Source of the DNA: Gyrodactylus bullatarudis
Lineage: Eukaryota > Platyhelminthes > Monogenea > Gyrodactylidea > Gyrodactylidae
DNA: 64,000 bases
Assembly: GCA_012064415.1 (NCBI GenBank)
Contig: SSNU01000155.1
Location: forward strand, 703,346 to 767,345
Direction of reading: 5' to 3'
Shown: positions 21,801-30,814 of the stretch, piece by piece
Layout of the letters: the number at the start of each line of letters is the position of its first letter
How positions within the stretch are numbered: the stretch's first letter is position 1
Position numbers and translations under genes: made by a program
The notes under the pieces: generated by a model
What the model was told of the DNA's origin: nothing
What the model saw: the letters and a program-made list of their open reading frames with translations, nothing else
Databases searched by the model: none

Positions 21801-22267
21801 CGTACACCTAATAGAAGTTTAGCTGCAGGTTGTGGACCAGGCTTAGAGTATTCTATTAGTCAATTGCCTATTCAGTTTGTCGATATGCTCCTTCCTCACC
21901 TTTTCAAGTGGTACAAAAAGAGCATTGAAATTGAGTTATGTGCTCGTATGATACGATTCATTCTTGATCTTCACCACTCAAGGTACATTCAATCATATTC
22001 AGACGAAAAATCTTTTAGTATTTCCAAAATTGGTAATGATTTCACAAATAACTCAATTGATGAACTAGAAGTAAGTTCTTTATTTTGCTCATGTTTTCTT
22101 GAAAAATGAAATAATTAAAATTTCTTTAGAAAACAATTCGTTTCAATGTTTACTCTTTGGAGCACTTTTCTTCCATACTTGAAAATGAACAGAATATTGA
22201 ATTTTTGTTGGATGCAAAGAAGCGACAGAAAAAGAAACAGGCAAGAGCTGTTATTCAGTCTTCGTAA
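18879..22267 (+). CDS. WDR3: WD repeat-containing protein 3 (Utp12/Dip2 homolog)
   Basis: Component of the UTP-B part of the small-subunit processome, needed in the nucleolus for 18S rRNA maturation. Introns by frame and GT-AG: 19239-19262, 19671-19708, 19964-20028, 21069-21135, 21590-21644, 22071-22129. Two runs of WD repeats are seen; for example FGHAAPVQAMDVSPKN followed by TGSFDKTLRIWDMQFGNCLR, and LKGHHGPVHALDS ... VGQDFSLRLWSED. The C-terminal Utp12 domain follows, including FNVYSLEHF (family FNMAGLDYL) and a basic KKRQKKKQ end. The first WD run is diverged and short compared with other animals. The first intron is only 24 nt; without it the frame stops at TAG. The start ATG at 18879 is the first in frame. 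The GTG six bases upstream is not needed. Confidence 0.85.
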
Positions 22268-22496
22268 ATATAGTTTTATCTATAATTGTTGTCTTTACTT
22301 ATGTTAAATACCACACTAAAACACTAATCTCAGAGGTCGTATTTCAGAAATTAAATTTTTAAAGATTATTATTCATAATCGTACCAAATTCGATCACGAA
22401 CTAACAATTTTCAATTTCGAGAGGATTTGTTTAAGACAACAAATATTTTAAAAATAAAATTTGATTGAATATTCTTTCAAAAACCCCAAACTTAAA

Positions 22497-24820
22497 ATGG
22501 ATCCAGAAATTATAAAGGCCTTGGATATTATCAAAAAGCATAATTTCTTAGTAAATATTCTTAAATAACTGAAGGAAACTGAAAATGCTCTCAAAAAAGA
22601 GGCTGGAATGAATGATTCTTCTGTTGCTTATGAAATTCTTCAAATTAAAAAGTAATACTTTGTAAATTGGTTATTATAAATTAGTAATGAAGAAGAAAAT
22701 CTCAAAGAGTTTCCTAAATTCTACCAGAGCCTTCTGTCTTTTATTGATACTGTTCCTGATACACATAAAGTTTGTTGTATTTTTATTTAGTTAATAACAG
22801 CTGGAATTATCAGTCCTTCTATATCCTATATTTGTTCAAATGTACCTCCGTCTGGTCACAGGCGGGGAAAGTGAAGTAGCAATGAGTTTTTTTACAGAAT
22901 TCAAAAATTTCCAAGAGCATTATTACAACGATGATTTAATAATTCTTGAGCAACTTAAAAATATTGAATCAATCTGCTCTTGCAGTTATATTGACAATTT
23001 CAAATCAACAAACTTTTACGCCAGCATTCCACTAGAGTCATATAATCTGCTCAAGCAGTATCTTCATGAGAAGAATTTACATTCCATTCAGCACATAATC
23101 AAGCACCAGCTATCAGTTGAAGTTTTTGACGGCCCACCGAGAACAAAGGCTCAACTCGACTGTAGAAGAGGTACGAGTATTGGAGAAACAAGAAAAGAAT
23201 TGAATAAAGAACCCATTCTCTATGGCTTGTTGGTTGATTCAGAAATAAATAGAGATTTGCCCGACTCCAGCATCCTTAACAATGAAGATGGTGAGGAGGG
23301 TGGGCCCAAAAAGAAGAAAAAGCGAGATGGTTCATCTAAAATAGGCACATCTGGTATAATAAATCTCAATTTGGACGACTCAAACTCTCCTTCAATAGAC
23401 AGGATTCCTTTGCCGAAACTTCAAGTTTCATACTTGGAGAACAGACAGGCTCTTTCTAAGGAGTTGGCACAACTCCTCAAAACAAGCGGAGCCAATAATT
23501 CCTCTCGAAAAGTCAGCACAGTAATTTATACAGTCTGCAATGCGCAAACTGGGGAATCAGCCATGAGTTTACGCCGAGGAGGAGTTCATTCAATTGTCTT
23601 TGACGAGTCTGCTTCAATGATGGCCGCAGGCTTTGGTTCTGGGCGAATCAGAATATGGTCCCTAGGCGCTGAATCACTTCGTCAACTCATGAAACCGGAG
23701 CAATTGAGTCTTTTAGATAAAGATGATTCATGGATTCGGACAAAAATGTTTCACGATGAAAATGAGTTTGTCATCTCCAAATTCTGTTTAAAATTTTAAT
23801 CGTTTGACGATATTCTTTTGCTGTTTCAGTGAACTCAATCCCTCACGTGATCTCCAGGGGCACACTGATGCAGTGAACTCAGTTTCCATTACGGCAGATA
23901 AACAATTCACCATTAGCGGGAGCTCCGATGGTTCCATTCGACTTTGGTCTAATCAATTATGGGGAGGATCCCTAGCTACCTGGAAAGATCATATGCTTCC
24001 AGTATGGTCCGTTCAATGGGCTCCCAGTTATTCCCATTATTTTGTCACAGGTTGGTTGGCATACATCACTAATCATTCAAATAATACATTGACAACCTTC
24101 AACTGTTTAGGTGGGTCAGATTCCACAGCCAGATTGTATGCTGTAGACCATGCCCCAAGCTCTCTCCGAATATTTTATGGTCATAAATCAGATGTGACCA
24201 CAGTCTGTTTCCATCCCAATCTCAATTATGTTGCAACAGGAAGTGCTGATAGAACAGTCAGATTATTTGATGTAAAAACAGGAAAACAAGTTCGACTCTT
24301 TTGTGGTCACAAAGGATCTGTACAATCGTTAGCGATTTCGCCTTGTGGCAAATACTTGGTCTCGGGAGGTTGGTGTGGATCAATTTGTGTCTGGGACCTG
24401 GGAAAGGGTCAACAAATCGGACAGATGGGAGGCCTATGCTTCCATAATAGCAATACTAGTATAAATTCAGTACAGACCAATGCGATGAATTCCAACAGTT
24501 TAGTCACTGGGCCCATCCTTTCTCTAGAGTTTGTCCAATCGAATAATGGTCTTATTTTGGCATCTGGAGGAATTGAAGGTGTAGTAAGAATCTGGAATGT
24601 TTCCACTTTGCAGCAGTTGAACGCTTCTCATCTAGTGTCTAGCAACTCTAGCTCGATTGTTACGCCTCACAATCTGAGTCTCTACTCAGGTATTTCCGGT
24701 GAAGATATTACTAAATCTTGTTTAACAGACTCCTATTACACTAGGAAAACTAGTGTAATCGGTCTTAAATTCGTGCATCCTTATCTTCTCTTGGCAGGAG
24801 GAGCATATAATCAAAACTAG
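22497..24820 (+). CDS. TAF5: TAF5, TFIID subunit (WD40-associated)
   Basis: Scaffold subunit of the general transcription factor TFIID, possibly also SAGA if no TAF5L exists. Order: LisH-like start (ALDIIKKHNFL / ETENALKKEAG), NTD2 helical domain (ELSVLLYPIFVQMYLRLV), a conserved linker (AQLDCRRGTSIGETRKE), then WD40 repeats: LQGHTDAVNSVSIT, YGHKSDVTTVCFHPN with GSADRTVRLFDVKTG, CGHKGSVQSLAISPCG. It ends LLLAGGAYNQN, the family's usual last residues. Introns: 22551-22574 (24 nt), 22652-22684 (33), 22770-22800 (31), 23766-23829 (64), 24051-24110 (60). It is downstream of WDR3 on the same strand with a 229 bp gap, so it likely has its own promoter. Confidence 0.9.
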
Positions 24821-24923
24821 AATTTTTTCTAACTTTTATTCAATAATAATTTTTAATATGAACATTTTTTATGAAAACTAAGTGTTCTCTTGATGGTACT
24901 GATGAAATTTCTGAGATGAATTA

Positions 24924-25377
24924 TCATTGATTTTGACTTTTCTTCTTATAATCTTGAATAGCAGCCTTGATAGCGTCTTCGGCAAGCACTAGAAATAGGT
25001 TAGAAAAATATTTTACTTGAACAATGCAATTTAACCGGAGGAAGACATAGTTCTTTGGCAATATCTGAATTTTTTATTTTTCCCGCTTGATCAAGAGATT
25101 TTCCCTTGATCCATTCAGTTGCCAATGAACTTGAAGCTATAGCCGAGCCACATCCAAATGTCTTGAATTTTGCGTCGATGATTTTTCCTTGATCATCAAC
25201 TTCTATTTGAAGCTTCATAACATCTCCACAGGCAGGAGCTCCCACTAATCCAGTACCCACTCTTTTATTATTCTTATCCAATGAGCCTGTATTCCTAGGA
25301 TTGTTATAATGGTCAATGACCTTCTCGTGATAGGCACGAATAGGTATTGTAATTGAACTTCTCGAAAGTCGGAACAT
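24924..25377 (-). CDS. ISCU: Iron-sulfur cluster assembly scaffold ISCU
   Basis: Mitochondrial scaffold on which [2Fe-2S] clusters are built from NFS1 sulfur and then passed on by the HSC20/mtHSP70 pair. Exons 25017-25377 and 24924-24988, with an intron of only 28 nt. The protein is about 141 residues: a basic Ser/Arg-rich presequence (MFRLSRSSITIPIRAYHEKV), then GAPACGDVMKLQI, FKTFGCGSAIASSSLATEW, the chaperone-binding LPPVK and LHCSMLAEDAIKAAI. The three cluster cysteines (ACGD, GCGS, HCSM) and the ACGD Asp are present. It is divergent from STEEP1, 73 bp start to start, and convergent with TAF5 (103 bp stop to stop). Confidence 0.95.
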
Positions 25378-25450
25378 TTTGGATTGGTACTAAGGAGAAA
25401 AACAAACTAAATATCAGCCTTATGATGTTTTGTTATGTTGAGTACATATT
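25378..25450. promoter_or_regulatory. Shared divergent promoter, ISCU / STEEP1
   Basis: Only 73 bp separate the two start codons, so core promoters and 5' UTRs of both genes must overlap or extend into coding sequence. No clear TATA box facing either gene is seen. Confidence 0.5.
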
Positions 25451-26209
25451 ATGAACAAATCAAAAGAAACTCCGAAGCCAAAGCTCCCTAAAAGAATCAC
25501 ACATATCGTTACAGATGACAAAGATAGAAAAAATTATGGGAGTGAAAAACCTCTATTTCTCTATAACTGCATTTGTGGTCAATTATCTCTCATTCTTGAC
25601 TGTCCGATAGAAAAATTACCAATCCGTCCAAGGGATGGATCACATGTTGTAGATGCTCAACTTAGAGCTCATAAAATCACTGCTACCCCTTTAGATATAA
25701 GCTCTTATGTTTATATTAAACGTGATGGAGCTATAGAACGACAATACAGAAGATATTGTAAAAGCTGTAGACTGCCCATCTTTTACTGCAATGTATTTAA
25801 ATCTTATCCAGCAATGTTTATATTTAAGGGATCTTTGTTATCAAAGGATGAAGGCTATTCAAATCCTTACGCCATGTTTGGCAAGAGAGTAACTGGGGCC
25901 GCGATTTCTAGCGAAAATAGCAGACTACTGGATGCATTAGCATCAGAAAAGAAATCTGGTCCTAGAGTCAAGAGATCAGTTTATAATGACGAGACTCCAG
26001 ATGGTATGGATACTGATGTTACAGTTAGTACAATTGAAGATGAAGAAATGGAATCAGATTCTAAGGAGATTGCTGACTCCTATGCAGCTAACGCCAGAAT
26101 CATTGAGACCCAAATGATCAGAAGAGGTCTGATTAAAAAGAGACTGGTCGATGAAGCAAATGAAGAAGCCCGAAAAAGACGTGTCAGAGGAACTCTTATG
26201 GAGAAATGA
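25451..26209 (+). CDS. STEEP1: STEEP1 (CXorf56 / UPF0428 family)
   Basis: In vertebrates STEEP promotes STING exit from the ER; it is also reported in spliceosomal fractions, and its role in arthropods is not established. The single exon encodes 252 residues. Family landmarks in order: SEKPLFLYNCICGQL, LDCPIEKLPIRPRDGS, the zinc-type cysteines CIC ... RRYCKSCRLPIFY, and near the C-terminus VTVSTIEDEE followed by ADSYAANARIIETQM and a basic end (RKRRVRGTL). The length is close to the human protein (222) with a longer middle. It is convergent with SNRPB (68 bp between stops). Confidence 0.93.
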   Translation: MNKSKETPKPKLPKRITHIVTDDKDRKNYGSEKPLFLYNCICGQLSLILDCPIEKLPIRPRDGSHVVDAQLRAHKITATPLDISSYVYIKRDGAIERQYRRYCKSCRLPIFYCNVFKSYPAMFIFKGSLLSKDEGYSNPYAMFGKRVTGAAISSENSRLLDALASEKKSGPRVKRSVYNDETPDGMDTDVTVSTIEDEEMESDSKEIADSYAANARIIETQMIRRGLIKKRLVDEANEEARKRRVRGTLMEK

Positions 26210-26277
26210 TATTTTGATTGTTTCAAATATAAATTTATTATAAATTTTTACAGCTGATTTTTATCAAAAAATTTCCA

Positions 26278-26805
26278 TTATCTGAATGTGGGTGGTAGAC
26301 TTCCTCTACCAACACCAGCTGGACCTCCTACTCTAGGCTGCATCAGCATTGGAGCTGGAGCACCTACACCATAAACTGGGCCGGCTAGACCAGCAGGAGC
26401 AGCAGCTGGAGGAGGTATTCCAGGGCCAGTTGGAAGCACCATACCTCTGCCAACAGCTCTACCCATTCCAGGTCCACCTATTGGCATAGCTCCAGGGAGA
26501 GGAACGCGTGTGCTGTCTTCTGGTGGAGGTGGACCATCAACATTAATGCTAATTAATGACTCTCCTCTGAGTAAAACTAGACCTAAGGGTCTCTTGTCAA
26601 TTTTTGTGGGTTTCCCTTTGACTTTCGTAGTCCTGAATTCATCACAATCTGTTAGAACCATATTCATGTGACGGTCAAAAGCTTTGAAGGTACCGACTAA
26701 TTCTCTTCCATCATGTAATGTACATCGCATTCGATAATTTATATGTTGATTAATCTTGGCATTTTTACTGACAGGCTAAAACAGTTAGAATAACCAACTC
26801 ACCAT
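26278..26805 (-). CDS. SNRPB: Small nuclear ribonucleoprotein SmB
   Basis: Core Sm-ring protein of spliceosomal U1, U2, U4 and U5 snRNPs. The first coding exon is just ATG (26803-26805). A 27-nt intron (26776-26802) precedes [18 protein letters not shown]. Sm1 motif: [20 protein letters not shown]; Sm2 motif: [20 protein letters not shown]. The tail is rich in Gly and Pro ([24 protein letters not shown]) as in SmB/N, where arginines in such repeats are methylated. The open frame beginning at the internal ATG (26730) would miss the N-terminal helix, so the spliced start is preferred. It lies 50 bp from the divergent calcipressin start. Confidence 0.95.
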
Positions 26806-26855
26806 CTCTTTTTAGCGAAATTTGGAAATATTTAGATTTTTTAAACAAATATTGA

Positions 26856-27587
26856 ATGATAGAATTCAATTGCTTTTTTGAACTTTTTGATTACCCAACT
26901 ATTCAAATGGCTGAACAAAATCCAATTTATATAAAACTCAAAAACCTAATTGATAACTGTCCTGATTATAATCTCTCTTCCGATGAGCTAAAAGATGCTT
27001 TCAATAATATTCATATTCTTCCTAAAAGCCTTAATTTGACCAATATCCCTGAAGAAATATTTAGCAATCAAAATCTGAAGAGTGAATTCGAAAAAATATT
27101 CTCTTCGATTGATGATTCTGCTGAAATTATATATTTGCCAAGTTTCCGACGTGTGAGGGTCACATTCGAATCCTCTGAGTATGCTCTACTTGCTAGATTA
27201 CAGTTAAACAATTTCAACGACACTGAACACGGTATTCGTTGTTATTTTGCCCAATTTGAAAATGAAAACTTGAATCTCTCCGATGATCTTGCATCTAATA
27301 AATACCTTAGACTTCCAGAAGCAGATCGTTTATTTTTGCTCTCACCCCCTGCTAGTCCCCCTGTCGGCTGGAAACCTCGAGAAGAATCTCAGCCTGTTCT
27401 CAACCTTGAACTCAAAGCTGCACTTGCTAATTTGGTCCCAAATTCAACATTTGAGCTCCTCTCTGGTTGTGAGACTAGTGGAAAACCAAAAATACTTTTA
27501 ACCACTTCAGAAAATATGGAAATAAATCCTAATAAGCCAAGTGTAATTGGTAACATACCCCATACCCGATGTCCTGAGAGAAAATGA
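26856..27587 (+). CDS. RCAN: Calcipressin (regulator of calcineurin)
   Basis: Binds and modulates the Ca2+/calmodulin phosphatase calcineurin; the fly homologs are sarah/nebula. The single-exon frame has an RRM-like N-terminal half (IYLPSFRRVRVTFESSEYA LLARLQL), then the family hallmark FLLSPPASPPVGW (Ser-Pro motif, usual FLISPPASPPVGW) and a C-terminal HTRCPE resembling the TxxP motif. Two starts are possible: 26856 (243 aa) or 26907 (MAEQNP, 226 aa). The second gives a more usual N-terminus and leaves more room for a promoter next to SNRPB. Confidence 0.92.
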   Translation: MIEFNCFFELFDYPTIQMAEQNPIYIKLKNLIDNCPDYNLSSDELKDAFNNIHILPKSLNLTNIPEEIFSNQNLKSEFEKIFSSIDDSAEIIYLPSFRRVRVTFESSEYALLARLQLNNFNDTEHGIRCYFAQFENENLNLSDDLASNKYLRLPEADRLFLLSPPASPPVGWKPREESQPVLNLELKAALANLVPNSTFELLSGCETSGKPKILLTTSENMEINPNKPSVIGNIPHTRCPERK

Positions 27588-27954
27588 AGCCCTTTGTGAT
27601 ACATTTCAAATGAGTTTGCCTTTTTAATTTCCTAATATTTGCATTTTCCGTGAAAAATGTTCCCTATTTTTTTATTCATCAAAAATTTGGTTCTGCCATC
27701 TGAATCAGATGATCATCCTACAGCATTCAACATGTTATTCAACAGCAATTCTTAAACTTCCATTTCATTAATTCTTGAAGCTATAATAATAGTGTCATAT
27801 GAATATTGTATTCAAAGTTTATTTATAAAAAATATTTCTTTATTCAATTGACATTTTCACTTGTTCCTTTGATTATCAAATGCAACGCTTTAATAGTAAT
27901 CATAAATTGTGATACTCTGAGATTTATTTCGATTTCTATATGAGTTTTTTACCC

Positions 27955-28350
27955 TCATTTTATTGTCCTTACAACTCTAGTTTTGACTGTACCCTTTTTG
28001 TTGTTTGCATTGCTGGCAAAACTAAGAATTTCCCGACAACATTCATTATTTTCCTCTATCTTCTCTTCCAGCATCTCCATATTTTCTTCAATAAGTTTAG
28101 TTTGCTTATTGATCAGTTCATTTAATTCAGCCATGTGTTTTTTCATTGAATCTCTGGTAGCCAGGACAATGGGATTCTTGGAATTAACCTTTCCATTTGA
28201 AAGTGTTGCATCGACTTCTTGATTTGGACAGCTTGTATTCTTGACAACGTAGCTAATTTTTTCTTGACTCCCACTTAGACAGCAAATAAACCGGAGAAAT
28301 TTACCTATTGAAATCTCCTCTTGGCTCTTCAAGTATACTGGCTGATACAT
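27955..28350 (-). CDS. Small coiled-coil protein, unrecognised
   Basis: The open frame of 131 codons has no family I recognise. Residues about 65-115 (MKKHMAELNELINKQTKLIE, EMLEEKIEENNECCREIL) form a good heptad-type coiled coil. The tail is basic (KKGTVKTRVVRTIK). Coding composition resembles neighbours. A GT...AG pair inside (about 28270-28312) could mark a short intron, in which case the reading frame near the N-terminus would change. It lies tail to tail with calcipressin. It could also be the last exon of a longer gene. Confidence 0.4.
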   Translation of the reverse strand: MYQPVYLKSQEEISIGKFLRFICCLSGSQEKISYVVKNTSCPNQEVDATLSNGKVNSKNPIVLATRDSMKKHMAELNELINKQTKLIEENMEMLEEKIEENNECCREILSFASNANNKKGTVKTRVVRTIK

Positions 28351-28821
28351 TCAAATATTATTATAGTTACAGAGCCCTTTTGGATAATAAAATATATTTT
28401 GTGCGTCATTTATTGTGTGAACTTTAGACCTACTTGTTGAAACTAATGTATGAATTGTCTATGCACGTAGCATTTATCTCAAAGAAAGTATACTTTGCTA
28501 ATTAAGGCTGATTTTTGCGTGAGTAGACATAATTAGTCATGATAATGGGTGAGAAATTAAAAACTAAATTGGGGATATTTCAATGGTTTTTATTCATCCA
28601 TCATCACAGGTTTACATTAGTGTATGACTTCAGCATTCGAAAAATATATTATTAAAATATTTTCTTGTATTTTTTAAATTATCAATTTTGAAAGATGCTG
28701 AGAGTTATCTGATGATTTTGATTGAGTGAATTTCAAGACAATAATAGATTTAACAAACAAATTCGATCACTATGCATATACTGTCAGAAGATTGATCAAA
28801 GAAGTAAAAGATTAAAGGAAA

Positions 28822-29504
28822 TCAACTGCAACAATTGGAGCTTGAATTGGATTGAACATTTTGGTTAAGGTTTGTGGAATTCTGGTTTTTCTGAACTGGC
28901 TGAGTCAATAACTTTGAACCTGATCGAAATGCAGGGAATTACAAAAAAACACCATAAAACTTTACAAAAATAACTCACCTAGACTCTTGAAAATGTTTTC
29001 AATGTTAATATTGGTCTTGGCTGAAGTTTCGAAAAAGGAGAGGGACTCTTTATCTGCAAATTCTTGAGCTTCTTCAGGTTTCACAACTCTAGAAGATTCA
29101 AGATCAACTTTATTTCCGACTAGAACAAGAACAGTCTTTCCAGCGTTGGTTGACTTTAATTCTTCAACCCATCTTTGTGCACTTAGAAAAGATTCCTGAT
29201 TTGTGATATCATAGACGACTAGAGCACCCGCTGCTCCTCGATAGTACATGGGGGCTAGAGATCTAAATCTTTCCTGTCCTGCTGTGTCCCAAATTTCAAA
29301 TTTAATTGAAGTACTGTCGTCGATAATTTGTGTCTGAGAAATGAAAGCCGCTTTGAAAAAGAAATATAAATTGAAAAATTAGTTACCTCCAATTGTAGTT
29401 TCATTAAAATCCTTATACTGATTTGTACTATATCTCATGAGAATGCTGGACTTTCCTACAGCTGATTCTCCAAGAACTACAATTTTATATTGATTATTAG
29501 TCAT
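28822..29504 (-). CDS. Rab5-like small GTPase
   Basis: Early-endosome type Rab. Exons 29387-29504, 28979-29350, 28822-28919; introns 29351-29386 (36 nt) and 28920-28978. The protein is about 195 residues. P-loop GESAVGKSS, switch I NETTIGAAF (the TIGAAF is typical of the Rab5 group), switch II WDTAGQERFRSLAPMYYRGA, GNKVDL, ETSAKT, and a C-terminal NCCS prenylation end. Rab5 proper usually has a longer N-terminus and ends CCSN; here both are trimmed and the middle (LVVYDITNQESFLSAQRWVE) is diverged. It could equally be a Rab22/31-side paralog. Confidence 0.85.
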
Positions 29505-29818
29505 TGACGTTGCGATGAGTTCAGGATTTACTACCTAAACTTATTTGAAGGAATTGTGCGCTAAAATGACCACTTTAGAAAAACTAAAATTGATGCACAT
29601 TATATACCAGAGTTGATGAAAAAATTAATGAGAAAAATTTTTCATGAACATTTGTGAGATAACTCAAAATTATAAGTAAATAAGTATTACCTATCTTATT
29701 GTACAATAAGTAATCGTTATCTCAAGAGAAAAAATACTACATCAATATTATGTTATTTTATTGTTCAATCTATTCTGACCTTTTTGTTTTAATCTGAATT
29801 ATATATAATTTATTAATC

Positions 29819-30627
29819 ATGTTTGGGGTAGAGGATAGATCCAAGGTAGCAGAAATTGACCTTAACAATCTTCTAATATTTGATAAAGGTCCACTAGATG
29901 AGTAACTTAATACCTTATTATCTTTTCTTAGCAATATAGATAAATTAAGTAATGATTGTGCAGCAATTTTCCTAAGAAAATTTTGGACCTTGCCCATGGA
30001 CATTGTAGATGGTCTTAAAATAGCACAGGTAATTTTGGATTAATTTTATTCATAATTAAGCTTCCTGAACCTTCCTACAAATTGCCAAGAGAAAAGCCTA
30101 TCCCTGGTCCTAAAAAGCTCACCAAATGGGAAGCATTTGCAAAGACCAAGGGCATCAAGAAGAAGAAGAAAATGAACAAGGTTTGGGATGAAGAATCTAA
30201 ATCCTGGAAACGAACCTGGGGAAGAGACAGAATCGACGATGTCAAGTCGAAATGGGTCATTGAAGTACCTCAAAATCGTGACCCTTATGAAGATCAATTC
30301 CAGCGCCTCAGAAAGGAACGTCAAGACAACAAGGCCAAGAATGAAATCAATCGTCTTAAAAACATTGGTAGAGCCTTTAAAAAGGAAGGTCTAGGTCAAA
30401 GACTACTCCCAGATAATATTGGTCATAAGAATGTAATCTCAAGGGCTCAAGAGATCTCTTCAGTTTCCGATGCCTCCATGGGCAGATTCAGTGCTCCTGT
30501 AAATGTTAACAAGATAAATAAAAAAACTGAAAAGAAGGCAAGAGCCAGCAAGGTTAAACAAATCGCTCGTAAGAAAGGCGTCAGGGCTCCTAAAAAGGGT
30601 AAAGGAAAGAAGAAAGTTACGAAGTGA
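29819..30627 (+). CDS. RRS1: Ribosome biogenesis regulatory protein RRS1
   Basis: Nucleolar factor that, with RPF2, loads the 5S RNP into the pre-60S ribosome. Introns 29902-29931 (30 nt) and 30029-30060 (32 nt). The N-terminal helix region reads VAEIDLNNLLIFDKGPLD and later RKFWTLPMDIVDGLKIAQLP, then PSYKLPREKPIPGPKKLTKW, KKMNKVWDEESKSWKRTWG and NRDPYEDQFQRLRKER, ending in a lysine-rich nucleolar-type tail (APKKGKGKKKVTK). All are characteristic of the family. The start at 29819 is the only ATG giving the conserved N-terminus; the frame starting at the internal Met (30082) would lose it. Confidence 0.93.
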
Positions 30628-30814
30628 AATGTAAAATTTGACGAAAATAAATTATTTAAAAATAATCATTATCTTGATAATATTTGGTAGTTGTTGTAAA
30701 TATAGAAGGGTATCGATATAAAGTAAATTTTTAACAATATTAGTTAAATTTTAGCTAAAAATCTGTTGAGTGTCCGTGGTGAGCTTGAAAATTGTACTTT
30801 TCGAAATTTTTTCT

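Noticed and set aside
22551..22574. TAF5 as a pseudogene because of an in-frame stop near its start
   Set aside because: The stop lies in a 24-nt GT...AG segment, and the same kind of tiny intron is needed in ISCU, SNRPB and RRS1; the rest of TAF5 is intact.
30046..30324. Phe/Leu-rich minus-strand frames opposite RRS1
   Set aside because: Complement of the Lys-rich RRS1 coding sequence.
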